Made by a program: the position numbers and the translations under genes
The notes under the pieces: generated by a model
Database searches by the model: none
What the model was told of the DNA's origin: nothing
Seen by the model: the letters and a program-made list of their open reading frames with translations, nothing else
Shown here: positions 19,141-31,802 of the stretch, piece by piece
Position numbering within the stretch: position 1 is the first letter of the stretch
Layout of the letters: each line of letters opens with the position of its first letter
DNA from: Cordia subcordata
Lineage: Eukaryota > Streptophyta > Magnoliopsida > Boraginales > Cordiaceae
Assembly (NCBI GenBank): GCA_028554755.1
Contig: JAPTOF010000009.1
Location: 15,353,501-15,417,500 of the forward strand
Reading direction: 5' to 3'
DNA: 64,000 nucleotides

Positions 19141-21392
19141 TAAGCAAGTTAATGGCGGTTGTGTTCTTATTTCTGATTGAAACACCTAATTCAGTGCCCT
19201 CCAAGCCATATTGCTAGCTGTGTAGGCGATTAAGAATTTTATGGTTTTCTTGTTAAGATCTAGAAAGAATTGTTTTAAGATTAGACTTCTTGTAGGTAAG
19301 AGATATGTGTATTCTTCCCTCCAAAAAAATACGAAAGGATGTGATATCTGTATCAAGTACCACGTGATTGCTCGAGAGTAAGAATCCAATTAGACCCCAA
19401 ATTTTTAATTTTTTTAATTATAATTGTATAAAAAATTTGTTATCATATTACTTTTTTAAACCTTTAAACGTCTCTGCAATTGGCTTTGCACTTGTAATCT
19501 CGCGACGATTCTTTTTAGACTTTAGCCGAAAAACCATAAAATTCTTAATCGTCTACACCAGTACTACCCCTACCCCTACCAAACAAAATTTTTTGGTTTT
19601 CTTGCTCAAGTCAAAAAAGAATTGTTTTAAGATTAGACTTCTTATATGTAAGATAGATGTGTATTCCCACTTCCAAAAATATACCAATGGATCACGTACC
19701 ACGTGATTAGCTGAGCCTAAATATTTATTTGCAGTTAAGTCAAACATAAACTAACACCGAAACCAGCAATTTAGAGCCAATTTGGCATTGTTGCTGCTAT
19801 TTTTTCTTTTAAAAAAACTAGATATAAATCTACTGTTGAGAAAAGTTGTTTTGTTATTGAAGAAAATTACTTGAAAAAAGAAATGATTGTACAAGAACGT
19901 ACCGGTATTACCTTGGAAAATATCTTAGAGAAAATAGTTCTATGTATGCTCGGGCATGGATAAATAATGCTTCCCTCCAAAAAATATCAACGGATGTGAT
20001 TTTTGAGTCACGTGTTACATGATTGCTTAAGAGTAAGTATTTAATTAGGCTTCAAATTTGAAAATTTCGTAATTATAAATATAATTATATAAAAAATGTT
20101 ATAAGATTATTCTTTTCGAATTTAAACGTTTCAATATTAGGTTTTTTTCTTCTAAACCTTTAATTTTATAATTTTTATTAGTTTTCAAATCAATATTTTC
20201 GTTAGGTATTTTTATTTTTGTGTAAATATATTCATTTTTTTTTTTTGTAATTTATAAAAATTTCTATATATCAACTAAAGAAATATGAATCATGTTATTC
20301 AAACAAAACTTAAAAAGAAACAAAAGATTGAAGCGTTATATAATCACAAAATGCAGTTTTGATAAATTTTTAACAAGTTGTGATGCAACTAAATCGAGGG
20401 ACGAAGTTACATAGTCTTAAGGGGGTCAAATTGCATTTTGATGAAGAGTTTTTCTATCTGTAGTTTTAGATTTTTTAAAAATTTAATTAGGTATATGACT
20501 CACCTTAAATTTATGAATGACCCCATAAAATTTTACATTTCATGTTTTAATAAGGATAAATGAGAAAATTTAGTTTTTTGTTAGAGAAAATAAACTATAC
20601 TCTTATACTTTTGTTTGAAAACGTTAGATTTGCCAAATCAATGAAATAAATTTTACAAACAATAAGATATATAAATAATTTAATAATTATTAATAAACCA
20701 TCTTTGCTCTTTTTTTACAAACTCTTCTACATCTATAAGACTTTGATTGTCATAGTTAGAAACTTGAGCTCTCAAAATGAAGAAAAAACCCTCATATTTA
20801 CTATAAGTAGAAACATTGAGGGAAATGCATGAATTTTATAGGACATTGTGACGTTTAATATTTTGATCCCCCCTGACAAAAATCTTGGTTTCGTGTAAAT
20901 CTTACGTAAAATTAGTAAATTATCTCAGCAATAAACTCTTAATAAATGGATTAAGGATAATATTAATTGAGAAAAAAATGTTAAACAAATTTATTAAAAG
21001 AAATTAATTACTAACTTTGCATCTCAAAATATTCAATTATTACCTATTGTGTAGTTTCACTTATGTTTTTATTAACTATAATTTAAAATTAATCATTTTG
21101 GTGTATATATTTATAGAGCATTGTACTAAAAAATGATCTATAATCAAACTTGAGATTGCAAATTCTATATTAATAGTGGTTTATTGATGTCAATTTTAAC
21201 TAACAACATTACTTACAAGTACCTAATTTTTAAGTAAGTTAACAACATATAAACACATATGATTCAAACAATTATTTGAGTTCAAAATGGAGTTCTAGAA
21301 AAGCATCAATTATGATGTTTTTTGTCCAACTACATTTTACACATTTGCGGTTGGTTACAGATAAGGGAGGTCAATTGACCCGTCTTTGTTTT
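19129..21392. repeat. AT-rich block A, copy 2
   Basis: Near-identical to 1-2271, with small indels, mainly in homopolymers. It directly adjoins the NAC gene of copy 1 and is that gene's natural upstream DNA. It carries the 602-842-type chimera at 19731-19968. Confidence 0.8.
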
Positions 21393-21521
21393 GATCTGAA
21401 GGCGTAAAGTGATAAGCCAACGGTACTTTGGCCATGCTCATCATCAACAAAGTATTATTTTTGGTGCTTGTCAAAACATGCAAAGAATAATGAGAATGAA
21501 ACATCAACCTTCAACCTTCGA
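21393..21521 (-). pseudogene. NAC gene 5' relic, copy 2
   Basis: Identical in structure to 2272-2400: start codons and the opening of subdomain A, then leader. Truncated and not expressible as a NAC protein. Confidence 0.85.
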
Positions 21522-23559
21522 GTTTTAAGGTTTAAATAAGCAAGTTAATGGCGGTTGTGTTTTTATTTCTGATTGAAACACCAAATTATGTGCCCTCCAA
21601 GCCATATTGCTAGTTGTGTAGGCGATTAAGAATTTTATGGTTTTCTTGTTAAAATCTAGAAAGATTTGTTTTAAGATTAGACTTCTTATATGTAAGAGAT
21701 ATGTGTATTCTTTCCTCCAAAAAAATACGAAAGGATGTGTCATTTGTATCACGTACCACGTGATTGCTTGAGAGTAAATATTCAATTAGACCCCAAATTT
21801 TAAAACTTTTTACTTATAATTATATATAAAATGTCATCATATTACTTTTTTAAACCTTTAATCGTGTCTATGTTCGGTTTTGTACTTCTAATCTTGCAGC
21901 AATTCTTTTTAGACTTTAGCCAAAAAAAACCATAAAATTCTTAATTGTCTACACCACTGCCCCTACCACTACCAAACAAAATTTTTTGGTTTTCTTGCTC
22001 AAGTCAAAAAAGAATTGTTTTAAGATTAGACTTCTTATATGTAAGAGATATGTGTATTCTTCCCTCCAAAACATATCAAAGGATGTGATTTTTGCATCAC
22101 GTATTACATGATTGCTTAAGAGTATGTATTTAATTAGGCTCCAAATTTTAAAATTTTGTAATTATAAATAGAATTATATAAAAAAATGTTATAAGATTAT
22201 TTTTTAAACATTTAAACGTTTCAATATTAGGTTTTGTTCTTTTAAACCTTTAATTTTTTTAAATTTTTATTAGTTTTCAAATCTAATATTTTGGTTAGGT
22301 ATGTTTTATTTTCGTGTAAATATTTTCATTTTTTTTGTAATTTATAAAAATTTCTATATATCAACTAAAGAAATATGAATCATGTTATTCAAGCAAAACT
22401 TAAAAAGAAGGAAAAGATTGAAGCGTTATATAATCACAAAATGCATTTTTTGATAAATTTTTAACAAGTAGTGATGCAACTAAATCGAGGGGCGAAGTTA
22501 CATAGTCTTAAGGGGGGTCAAATTGCATTTTGATGAACAGTTATTACTATCCGTAGTTTTAGAATTTTTAAAAATTTAATTAGGTATATGACTCACCTTA
22601 AATTTATGAATGACCCCATAAAATTTTAGATTTCTTATTTTAATAAGGATAAATGAGATAATTTTGTTTTTAGTTAGAGAAAATAAACTATATTCTTATA
22701 CTTTTCGTTTCAAAATGTTAGATTTGCTAAATCAACGAAGCAAATTTTACAAACAATAAGATATATAAATAATTTAATAATTATTAATAAACCACCTTTG
22801 CTCTTTCTTTACACTCTTCTACATCTATAAGACTTTGATTGTCATTGTTAGAAATTTGAGCTCTCAAAATAAAAAAAAAGGCTCAAATTTACTATAAGTA
22901 GAAACATTGAGAGAAATGCATGCACTTTATTGGACATTGTGACATTTAATATTTTGTCCCTCCTAACAAAAATCTTGGTTTCGTGTAAAATTTAAGTAAA
23001 GTTTATAAATTATCTCAGAAATAAACTCTTAATAAATGGATTAAGGATAATATTAATTGAGAAAAAAATGATAAAAAAAATTATTAAAAGAATTTAATTA
23101 CTAACTTTGCTTCTCAAAATATTCAATTATTACCTATTGTGTAGTTTCACTTATGTTTTTATTAATTATATTTTAAAATTAATCATTTTGGTGCATATAT
23201 TTATAGAGCATTGTACTAAAAAATGATCTCTAATCAATCTTTAGATTGCAAATTAAACAATAATAGTGGTTTATTAATGTCATTTTTAACTAACAATGTT
23301 ACTTCGACAATAATAGTGGTTTATTAATGTCATTTTTAACTGACAATGTTACTTCTAAGTACCTAATTTTTAAGTAAGTTAACAACATATAAGCACATAT
23401 GATTCAAACAATTATTTGAGTTTAAAATGGAGTTCTAAAAAAGTATTGATTATGATGTTTTTTGTCCAACTACATTTTACACATTGGCGGTTGGTTACAA
23501 ACAAGGGAGGTAAATTGACCCTCTTTGTTTTGATAAGGTAGTGTATAAGATATTTTCCT
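21522..23559. repeat. AT-rich block B, copy 2
   Basis: Equivalent of 2401-4430, with the 50-bp tandem pair near 23,257-23,356. No gene. Unique AT-rich DNA (23560-23833) follows up to the Mutator-like element. Confidence 0.78.
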
Positions 23560-23833
23560 TGTTTTGATTGACCCCCACTAAAACTCTCTTAATTTTTTTA
23601 TTCTCTCAAATCAACATCCGGATTTCGTGACATTCGAACTTAGATCATCCTGTTTCTATATTAGGTTTTGTACTTCTAAACCTTTAATACTTTTTTTTTA
23701 TTTTTTTATCTTAAATTTATATTTTTGTTAAGTATATTTTATTTTTTGTGTAAGTATATTCATTTTCTTTGTAATTTATAAAAATTTATGTATATCAACT
23801 AAAAAATTTTGAATAACGTTATTCAAAGCTTAA

Positions 23834-24893
23834 GGGTAAAATGCACAAGACTCTCCTGTAGTCTATCATAAGTGCACAATACCCTCTGTGGTGAATAAAA
23901 GTTCCATCCGTACTCCCTACCGTTTAAATTCTCCAACGGTGTTACAATTTATTGGAAAAAAAAATACATAACAAGCCCCTGTGGTAAGTAAAAGTTCTAT
24001 CCGTACTCCCTACCTTTTAAATTCCCCCAACGATTGTTACAATTTACTAGAAAAGAAATACATAAATAGCCTTACCCCACTGGTTCAATTTTTTTTTATC
24101 AAATACGTGCATAACAATTAATAAAAATAAAAATTCATCTGATGCAAATTTTATTTTAGTTGATACATAAATGTTAAAGAAAACGAAGCAAAATAATAGG
24201 TTATCGATTCATCTAACGAATCAAACTAAATTGGAATAAGTATGAACCAAGTCGTCTTTAGTCATAAAATAAAAATATCATCTGAGCATTGAAATTGCGC
24301 CACACTTCGGGTTTTGGATCTCCGCATCGACGAATATTATTAATCCATATTTTTCCTTCATATTCTTTTTTGGTGCACAGCCATCACGTGTTTCTTAATT
24401 GGCAATGCAATTGCTTTCATGGCCTTTTTTTTTTTTTTTTTTTTTGTGTTGCTGGTAAACCCATGATCAAGGAATTCAACGATGAGGGCAAGCTTCTCCC
24501 AGAGAAAATTCTTAGTATCCAACTGCGGGAAATGGATCAAACTACATTTGAAAGCTTTTTGACCAGTGGTTTTCCTCGTATGTTCCCCATGATCTTCAAT
24601 AGGTAAATTTTATTATGTTTGAGAATTTATATCTTTGTTAATTGTTATGTACATGTTTAGCAATTAAAGAAAAAAGGAAGTAAGGTTATTAATGTCTTTT
24701 GTTATAAATTTTAACACCATTAGGGAAGTTTTGTGATAGGGTGTGCGTGTAGAATTTTACTCACCTTAGGGGTTGTTGAGAGACTTTTGGTATCCGATGG
24801 GTAATGTGCGCTTGAATTACTCACCACAGGACTTGTTATGAGACTTTTGATCGCACTTAAGATAGACTATAGGGGTTCTAGTGCGTTTTATCC
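23834..24893 (+). mobile_element. Mutator-like (Pack-type) element, copy 2
   Basis: Same element and ends as 4706-5766, flanked by AAAGCTTAA and AAAACTTAA (8 of 9 match). No transposase. It carries the best preserved form of the exon-like fragment. Confidence 0.65.
24463..24606 (+). pseudogene. Exon-like captured fragment, copy 2
   Basis: An open stretch of 47 codons starting MIKEFNDEGKLLPEKI and ending FPRMFPMIFNR. It follows a run of about 20 T and GTGTTGCTG and ends at AATAG/GTAAAT, which looks like a 5' splice site. The T-rich run before it could be the end of an intron. That suggests an exon piece with intron edges captured from genomic DNA. I do not recognise the family. Identical in copy 3 and the inverted copy, damaged in copy 1. 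The frame could extend upstream as a readable but implausible sequence through the T run. Confidence 0.5.
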
Positions 24894-24902
24894 AAAACTT
24901 AA

Positions 24903-26321
24903 TAAGAAGCAAAAGGTTGAAGCTTAATATAATCTCAAAAGGAATTCGTGACAAATTTTTAACAAGCATCAATTCAAGTAAATCTTACGTAAAATTGATA
25001 AATAGTCTCAATAGATTGATGATAATATTAACGGGCAAAAGGTCTAACTGATAAACCTTCTCAGGCTCATTCTTCTCTTATTTCCTACAAGAGATATTTT
25101 TTTTAATTGGTAATTTTGCTTTCACTCATATAATTTGGAATAGAATCTGGTAGTTACATGGCCTAAAAACCGCATAGGTGTATGACATTTTGGCATATAG
25201 CTTTTTTGTATAATTTGGGATAGAGTTCGGTACAGTTAGTACGTCTTGACCAAGTCAACAATCCACTCAAAAATATATTTTTGTAAGTTTAAAAGTTAAA
25301 ATTATTTGGTTGGCCCATTTTGAAAAGAAATTTTAAGTAAAAGTTAAAATGAAAAACATATTAAATAAAGTTTAGAAACTCCATATTAGAGCTCTTAAAA
25401 GAAAATCTTCTCAAAAGTTGTTTTTATGGCGCGAGAAAAATATTTTGTTTTATTTCCCTTTTCAAAATTTTCATTAAATATTTTTAAAAGTTTAATAATA
25501 CTCAAAAATAACTAAAAGATCAACATCTAAAATACAAAATCAAACAGTTAATTTTTTGGTCAATAAATACCCAAACTTTACCATTAGAATACTTTGGCAT
25601 TCAAAATTTAAATTTCACGATTAAGTCAAAAGCGAAACCAACACCTAAACTAGTAATTTAGAGCCAATCTGGCTTTGTTGCTGCTATATTGAAAAGCACT
25701 TTATCTAAACATGCTATTGAGAAAAGTTGATTTGTTATTGAATAAAAATACTATTTGATAAAAAAGAATAGTTTGTAATTTGTGTTTTGTTAAAATTGCT
25801 ATTTACAGAGATATTTATGATTTATTTATATTTTATATTTTTTTAGTCTTTAAACTTCTTAAATTTCCAAAAATTTTTGCATTTTCCAATATTTATTTTT
25901 TTTAATTTTTGCTTGTTTTGATTTTTTAATGTTTCCATTTTACATGCTTCCATTTTTTATTTTTAATCTTTAAATATTTTATTATTCAATTTTTTATTTT
26001 AATTTTTAATTTTTTAAAAATTTAAAGTTTTTAAATTTATTTAAGTAATATATTTAATTTAATTGTTTTAATTAATAAAAGTATATAAACCCACTGCATA
26101 TAAAACGTAGTTGGACAAAAAATCATAATTGATGTTTTTCAGAACTTCATTTTAGGCCTTACAACCTAATGCATCTTCCTTCTTGCAAAGCTCTTTTATT
26201 ATTATTATTATTATTATTATTTTTTAATTGTGAACCTCAATCCCAAACTGGTTCTCAATAGGTGCAAATGTTGTAGAAATAAGTTGAATGAGCTAACTTT
26301 TTTTTTTTTTAGCTTTCCAAC
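24903..26321. other. AT-rich intergenic DNA, copy 2
   Basis: Equivalent of 5776-7201. No gene. A TTA microsatellite lies near 26,195-26,221. Confidence 0.6.
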
Positions 26322-27714
26322 TTGAAAACACTTTTTAACTTGAAAATAGAAATGATTGTACAAGAACGTGATGATATTACCTTGGAAAACATCTTAGAGA
26401 AAATAGTTGTGTGTACGCTTGGGCATGGACGAATAACACTTGTAACGTCAGTCTTAGCGACATTACCGTCTTATACTATGCAAACAATGTACTTGCCCGT
26501 GCAGACTTGCAATGAGATATATAGATTGCCGGGGAACTTTATTTGGGGAGAAAATGAAGTGAAGCGCAAAATTCACTGACTTGCATCGGTGGAGTCCTAT
26601 TGGTCAGAGAATGCGGGATGGAAATGGGGAGAGTTTCAAGAATTCTCTCCAACGAAACATTGTCCCAAGTTGCAAGAGCTAAAGTAATAAATGAGGATGA
26701 AGATACAGATTTTATTGCCTAGAGTAATGACACGAGAGGACAATTTTCAGTTTCTGCCGCCTACAAAAAGCCTATCAAAAACGTAGGAAAGGATTGTACA
26801 GGGCCTTGGGAGATTTTTTGGAAAATAGAATGTCCTCATAAATGCCTCACCTTTGCATGGCAAATGATTCACATTAGATTGCCTTGTAACGTGAACCTCC
26901 AGTGAAGAAATATCGGAGTAGACGATATCTATGTGGCTTGTGAAAACAACTCTAAGAATGAGGAGTACCTTTTTAGAGGACGTCGCAACACCGTTGATGT
27001 TTGGAAGCAACTATAGCCTAGCAACAATCATCAAGTTTTTAGAGCAATACCATGGAATGAATGGATTCAAATTAACATCGAGGACAAAACCTAGAATGCC
27101 ATCTTTATTTTTACCCTTTTGTGGCAACGGAGGTGGAAAATGAAAAACTCGTTGGCAAAGAAGAAGAATTACAGCCGCAGAATGAAGCTTGGCATACTCA
27201 ATGGTACTAAAGGGAAGTTCAGGAGGCATGGGAGGCACGCCAATATGGGCAAACTCGAATCACTAAAGAATGCGGCTCGTAGGCTGGTCACCTCTTTGCC
27301 GGGACTTCAAACTCAACTTGGATGGATGCTCTAAAGGCAACCCGGATGGGGCAGCGATAGGAGGTTTCTTTTAGACGAACATGGAGTTTGGGTTGTTGGC
27401 TTTGCCATCAATATCGGTGTCGTCTCAAATAATATCGCAGAAGCAAGGGCATTATTTGAGGGACTAATGATTGTAGAAGAAATTGGAATCATTACCTTAG
27501 AGATTGAAACTGATTCACAACCATTAGTGAATTGGGTGACAGGACAAATGCAATCGGGAAGGGTGGAGCTGCCTTTGATAGACGAATGCAAGAAGAGAAT
27601 GGCGTTTCCACTTGAAGCATGTCTATAGGAAAGCCAATCAAAGTGCAGACTGGCTAGCAAATTTTGGCTTGACACTCCAACTTGGCAGTGATTGCTGTGC
27701 CGGAGTAATTAAAC
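26322..27714 (+). pseudogene. L1-type LINE ORF2 3' relic, copy 2
   Basis: Same relic as 7202-8592. Here the reverse-transcriptase end stays open longer (85 codons, ending NFIWGENEVKRKIH, a family-typical FxWG motif) because the G lost in copy 1 is present. The zf-RVT and RNase H parts are in other frames with stops. Confidence 0.85.
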
Positions 27715-28373
27715 AAAATAGTTGAGTATGGGAGGGTGCATAACAACTAGTGCACCTGAGCCAAGTTATCTGATATGTCTGTGCAATATATTATAAGATA
27801 ACGACACAAAAGGAGAAGCCAAAACTACGACAAAGTCAGAGTACATTCAAGAATACCTATGTTAGGAATAGTTTGATAGGTTCAAGGACACCTAGGGCAA
27901 AAAGAGTGTAGTTGTTGCTGAATAGAGGTGTTATTGAAAAACGAGATCGTCATTGGCACCTTGCAAGAGACGAAGCAAAGACAGAAAAAAGAAGATGAAT
28001 ACATCATCAGAGAAGCCAAAGCTTAACGTTGCATAAGGTATCATCAAGATAGGTTGATAACGAAGTAGTGAGAAGACAACCACAAGGATATGGTCTAATC
28101 ATACGCTTTGGCCTATTAGATGTTCTTGGAGTTATGATCTAATGGTTGTGATCAAGTGTGATGTGCAACTAGTAGAATTGATGGGCTTAAGTATTAGAGA
28201 TTTAAAACTTAAGAATGGTTCAGTATTATTTTGTGCTTAAGAGAGGATCTTTAGATGTCAAAAATCCAAATTTGAAGACAAAATTGCCAAATTCCATCTA
28301 CGCATTGAAGTATTGAATTTTGAAGATGTTGATCAAGGGTTCAACGCTTGGAACTTCTTGTCAAGGAACGAAT
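27715..28373. other. Flank between LINE relic and copia element, copy 2
   Basis: Equivalent of 8593-9251. No gene seen. Confidence 0.5.
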
Positions 28374-28797
28374 TGTTGGAAAATTTCTCTTTAAAGTGGG
28401 CTACCGTTAATTATTTTTGGTTTTTTGAAATAGGCTGAATATCTGGTTCACAAGTTGGGCTTTGTGATCATATTAGTTTTAGCCCACCTCATAAATCCAT
28501 ACGGTTCTTTTATGCGTTGGCCCATATATTCTGATAAATACTATTATGGGTAGGACTGTCAAAATTTATTATAAATAGGGCTAGGTCCCCTATTCTACTC
28601 TTAACCCTAGCAGTTGCTCCCATAAGCATCTGTTAATATTGAGTATAGCAAGGATAGGAAGATCTACGCATAGACTGGGTGACAGTTATTTCTTTGACAA
28701 TTTTTAACAATAATGGCTCAAACAGGTACGCACTTCCGCTATCGATTATGTCTTTAAATTTATATTTTAAGTTCATATATAATTATTTGCAGTTACA
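28374..28797 (+). repeat. 5' LTR, copy 2
   Basis: 424 bp, TGTTGG...GTTACA. Nearly identical to 9252-9675, with a few changes (such as ATACGG for ATATGG and GCGTTGG for GCATAGG) that partly match the 3' LTR and could reflect exchange between LTRs. Confidence 0.92.
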
Positions 28798-28799
28798 TG

Positions 28800-28812
28800 T
28801 GGTATCAAAGCC
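28800..28812 (+). other. Primer-binding site, copy 2
   Basis: TGGTATCAAAGCC, as in copy 1. Confidence 0.9.
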
Positions 28813-29028
28813 ACTTATACATGGATTTACATATTATAACAAAAGTATATACTTGTTTGAGTGTGTAAACTATGAAAGTTCTTAATTTATTTTATGATTA
28901 TATGATTATTGAATTTTTGTTTCATAAAATTAATTGAGGGCTTTCATAGAATCCTTTTTTTTATTATTGCATAATTCATATTAGTTTTCTTGTTTTGGAA
29001 TTGATTGATTGATTGAAAAAAAAAAAAC

Positions 29029-29700
29029 TGAAGCTAAAAGAATTCGAACTGCGTGGACAAAACCCACATGATTTTTAATCATGTCCGATAACCACTACAG
29101 CATGCCTACTTTTTGGTTTTAATTGTGTTTAATTTTTCCTTGTTTGCTTCTGCAACTAATGTTCATTTAAAAAATAAACATTGAAGATAGCAAGATTTGA
29201 ATCGCTGCTCTTTTCGGACCAAAACCTTAATCTGGCGCCTTCGACCAACTCAGCCATCTTGACACTTGTGCTTTAGTTGTGTTTTTACACTATATGTTAG
29301 CGTAATAACTGGTACATAAAAAAAAAAGCTGAAGGCAAGAGTCGAACCTACGTCTTCCTAGTGGAACAAAACTCTAAAGTAGGTGTCTTGCCACTACACT
29401 AAAGTCCTATTTTGTTTTGTATTCTAGTTGCATAATATATTGTGAGAGGCGAATATAATTAAAAATAATTTTTTTTGTATCATAAAAGGATTGAACTCGC
29501 AACTTTTTGCTTATAAAACAAATACATTACCACCAAGCTACAAAGGCAATTTAGCATTATTTTGTTTGGTATGTATTTGAGTATTAAATTAATAAATAAT
29601 TTTAAAAAAAAAAGGATTTGCTAGCAAGAAATTTTTGAACTTTAGCCATTCTTAAGCTATAAGTTTTATCATTCGTTCCTTAACTACTAAGCTAGCAACC
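29029..29700 (-). pseudogene. Array of five tRNA-like sequences, copy 2
   Basis: Members at 29029-29108 (Ser-like), 29182-29263 (Leu AAG-like), 29328-29408, 29481-29548 and 29620-29700, all minus and antisense to the element. Same order and spacing as copy 1. The Ser-like member differs from copy 1 at a CCTG and a CTG. Confidence 0.65.
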
Positions 29701-30429
29701 TACGTTTTGATATGATTATTTCATAGCCAATATTTTTGAGTTGGCAATAAAATTGGTTGCCTTTGCAACAATTTGTTTGAAAATTTAGCTTATTTTATTT
29801 CATTTTTATATCTTTTATTATTGGTCTCTGAATTTAAAGAAAATATTTATTTTCTTTATTTTGGAATTTAATTTTTCTTTCTAGATTGTTCCTATATGTC
29901 ATGTTGACTATTATATAATGTTGATAAATTATTTTGAGGAATGCAATTTTAAATTGATCATTGAGACGTATTATACAAAATGTTTCATATTGTGTGATCA
30001 AGCGCATACATAGCCTTTTGTGATTATATTAAGCATTAATTTTTCCCAATGAGTTGATAGCATAAATTTAAATTGACAAATTCACGAAAGTGATTTACTC
30101 AATTAAATTTGTGGCTTTTCTCATTTTTGTTTGGGAAATTGCCATGCTAAAGTGCGCAATGCTTTCCCAAAGGAGATCATTATATGGCTTTAGCCCGATA
30201 GCATAAGCATAAAGTATCGACTAAGATTACAATACTGTTAGGGAGTTCAATTGCCCAAAGGTGGTTATTTTTTCTTTCAGTGGGGTGATCTTATGTATTA
30301 CTTTATGTTAAAAGCGCCTATCTACATGTCAAATTATCGCCCAAAGGTGGATATGACGACAATGTGCTTGGACTCTTTTGTTTATAATGCTTATTTTGTT
30401 ATAAGGCATGTATGCATAATGTTTCGATA

Positions 30430-31802
30430 ATGCATTTCTTTTCTTGGATAGTTTCCTTTGCTTTGAACAATGCTGTTACTACCTTTGAGGTCTTGAACAG
30501 ACAAAATTTTAAGAAATGGAAAGCAGACATTGAGTTCTATCTGGGTATAGCTGATCTTGACTTAGCCCTACGTGTTGATGAAACGGATGATTTAATAGAG
30601 GAAAGTAGTGATGAGAAGAAGAAATATTATCAGCAGTGGGAAAGATCTAACCGTCTTGCTTTGATGACTATGAAGAGGACCATAGCTGAACATTTAATGA
30701 GTGGTTTGCCTGAAATTGAGAATGCAAAAGATTTTTTAACTACTGCAGGAGAGAGATACCAAATATCTAATAATGTTGAGACTAGAGACCTGATGAGTGA
30801 GCTTACAGGAATGAAATATGATAAGCAAGGCGGGGTTAGAGATTATATTCTGAAATGGTTCATGTTCGAACAAAACTACAATCCCGCAAAGTCTCCATTC
30901 CAGATTCTTTCATTATCCATCATGCCCTTAACTCTTTGCCTCTTGAGTTTTCCCACATAACCCAAAAAGAATCCCACACCATTAATGACTTGATTACCCA
31001 TTGTGTTGCTGAGGAAAACAAAATTAAGAGTGAAAACCATGGGGCAGCATTGCTTGTTTCCAAATCCGAACCCTACTCTGATAAGGTCAGTACCTCAAAA
31101 TGGTTCATGTTCAAACAAAACTACAATCCATAAAGTCTCCATTCCAGATTCTTTCATTATCCATCATGCCCTTAACTCTTTGTCTCTTGAGTTTTCCCAC
31201 ATAACCCAAAAAGAATCCTACACCATTAATGACTTGATTACCCATTGTGTTGCTGAGGAAAACAAAATTAAGAGTGAAAACCATGGGGTAGCATTGCTTG
31301 TTTCCAAATCCGAACCCTACTCTGATAAGGTCAGTACCTCAAAATGGTTCATGTTCAAACAAAACTACAATCCCGCAAAGTCTCCATTCCAGATTCTTTC
31401 ATTATCCATCATGCCCTTAACTCTTTGCCTCTTGAGTTTTCCCACATAACCCAAAAAGAATCCTAGACCATTAATGACTTGATTACCCATTGTGTTGCTG
31501 AGGAAAACAAAATTAAGAGTGAAAACCATGGGGTAGCATTGCTTGTTTCTAAATCCGAACCCTACTTTGATAAGGTCAGTACCTCAAAGTTTAAGGGCCA
31601 TGCTCATAAGAAACTTGAGCGTCTTAAAAGGGGTGGTAAAGGTCAGAAACAAAATCAAAAGCACAGTGTAGGAGGTCCTAGATCTGCTGTCAATAAGTTT
31701 GATCAAAACTGTTACTTTTGTAAAAGAAAAGGTCACAAGAGAGCTCAATGCACTAAATACAAAGTTTGGTTAGAGAAAAAGAAAGCAGAAGAAGGTAATT
31801 AA
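30430..31802 (+). pseudogene. copia gag (broken), copy 2
   Basis: The N-terminal part is open for about 170 codons, longer than in copy 1, because the CCTG and CAGG sites are intact. Three 245-bp units follow and shift the frame. The zinc knuckle CYFCKRKGHKRAQC is intact before the shared terminal TAA (31800-31802). The ATG chosen matches that of copy 1; an upstream in-frame start at 30412 exists only in this copy. Confidence 0.85.
30855..31588 (+). repeat. 245-bp tandem repeat in gag, 3 units
   Basis: Units begin at 30855, 31100 and 31344. The middle unit has an indel (AATCCATAAAG against AATCCCGCAAAG). One unit more than copy 1. Confidence 0.95.
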
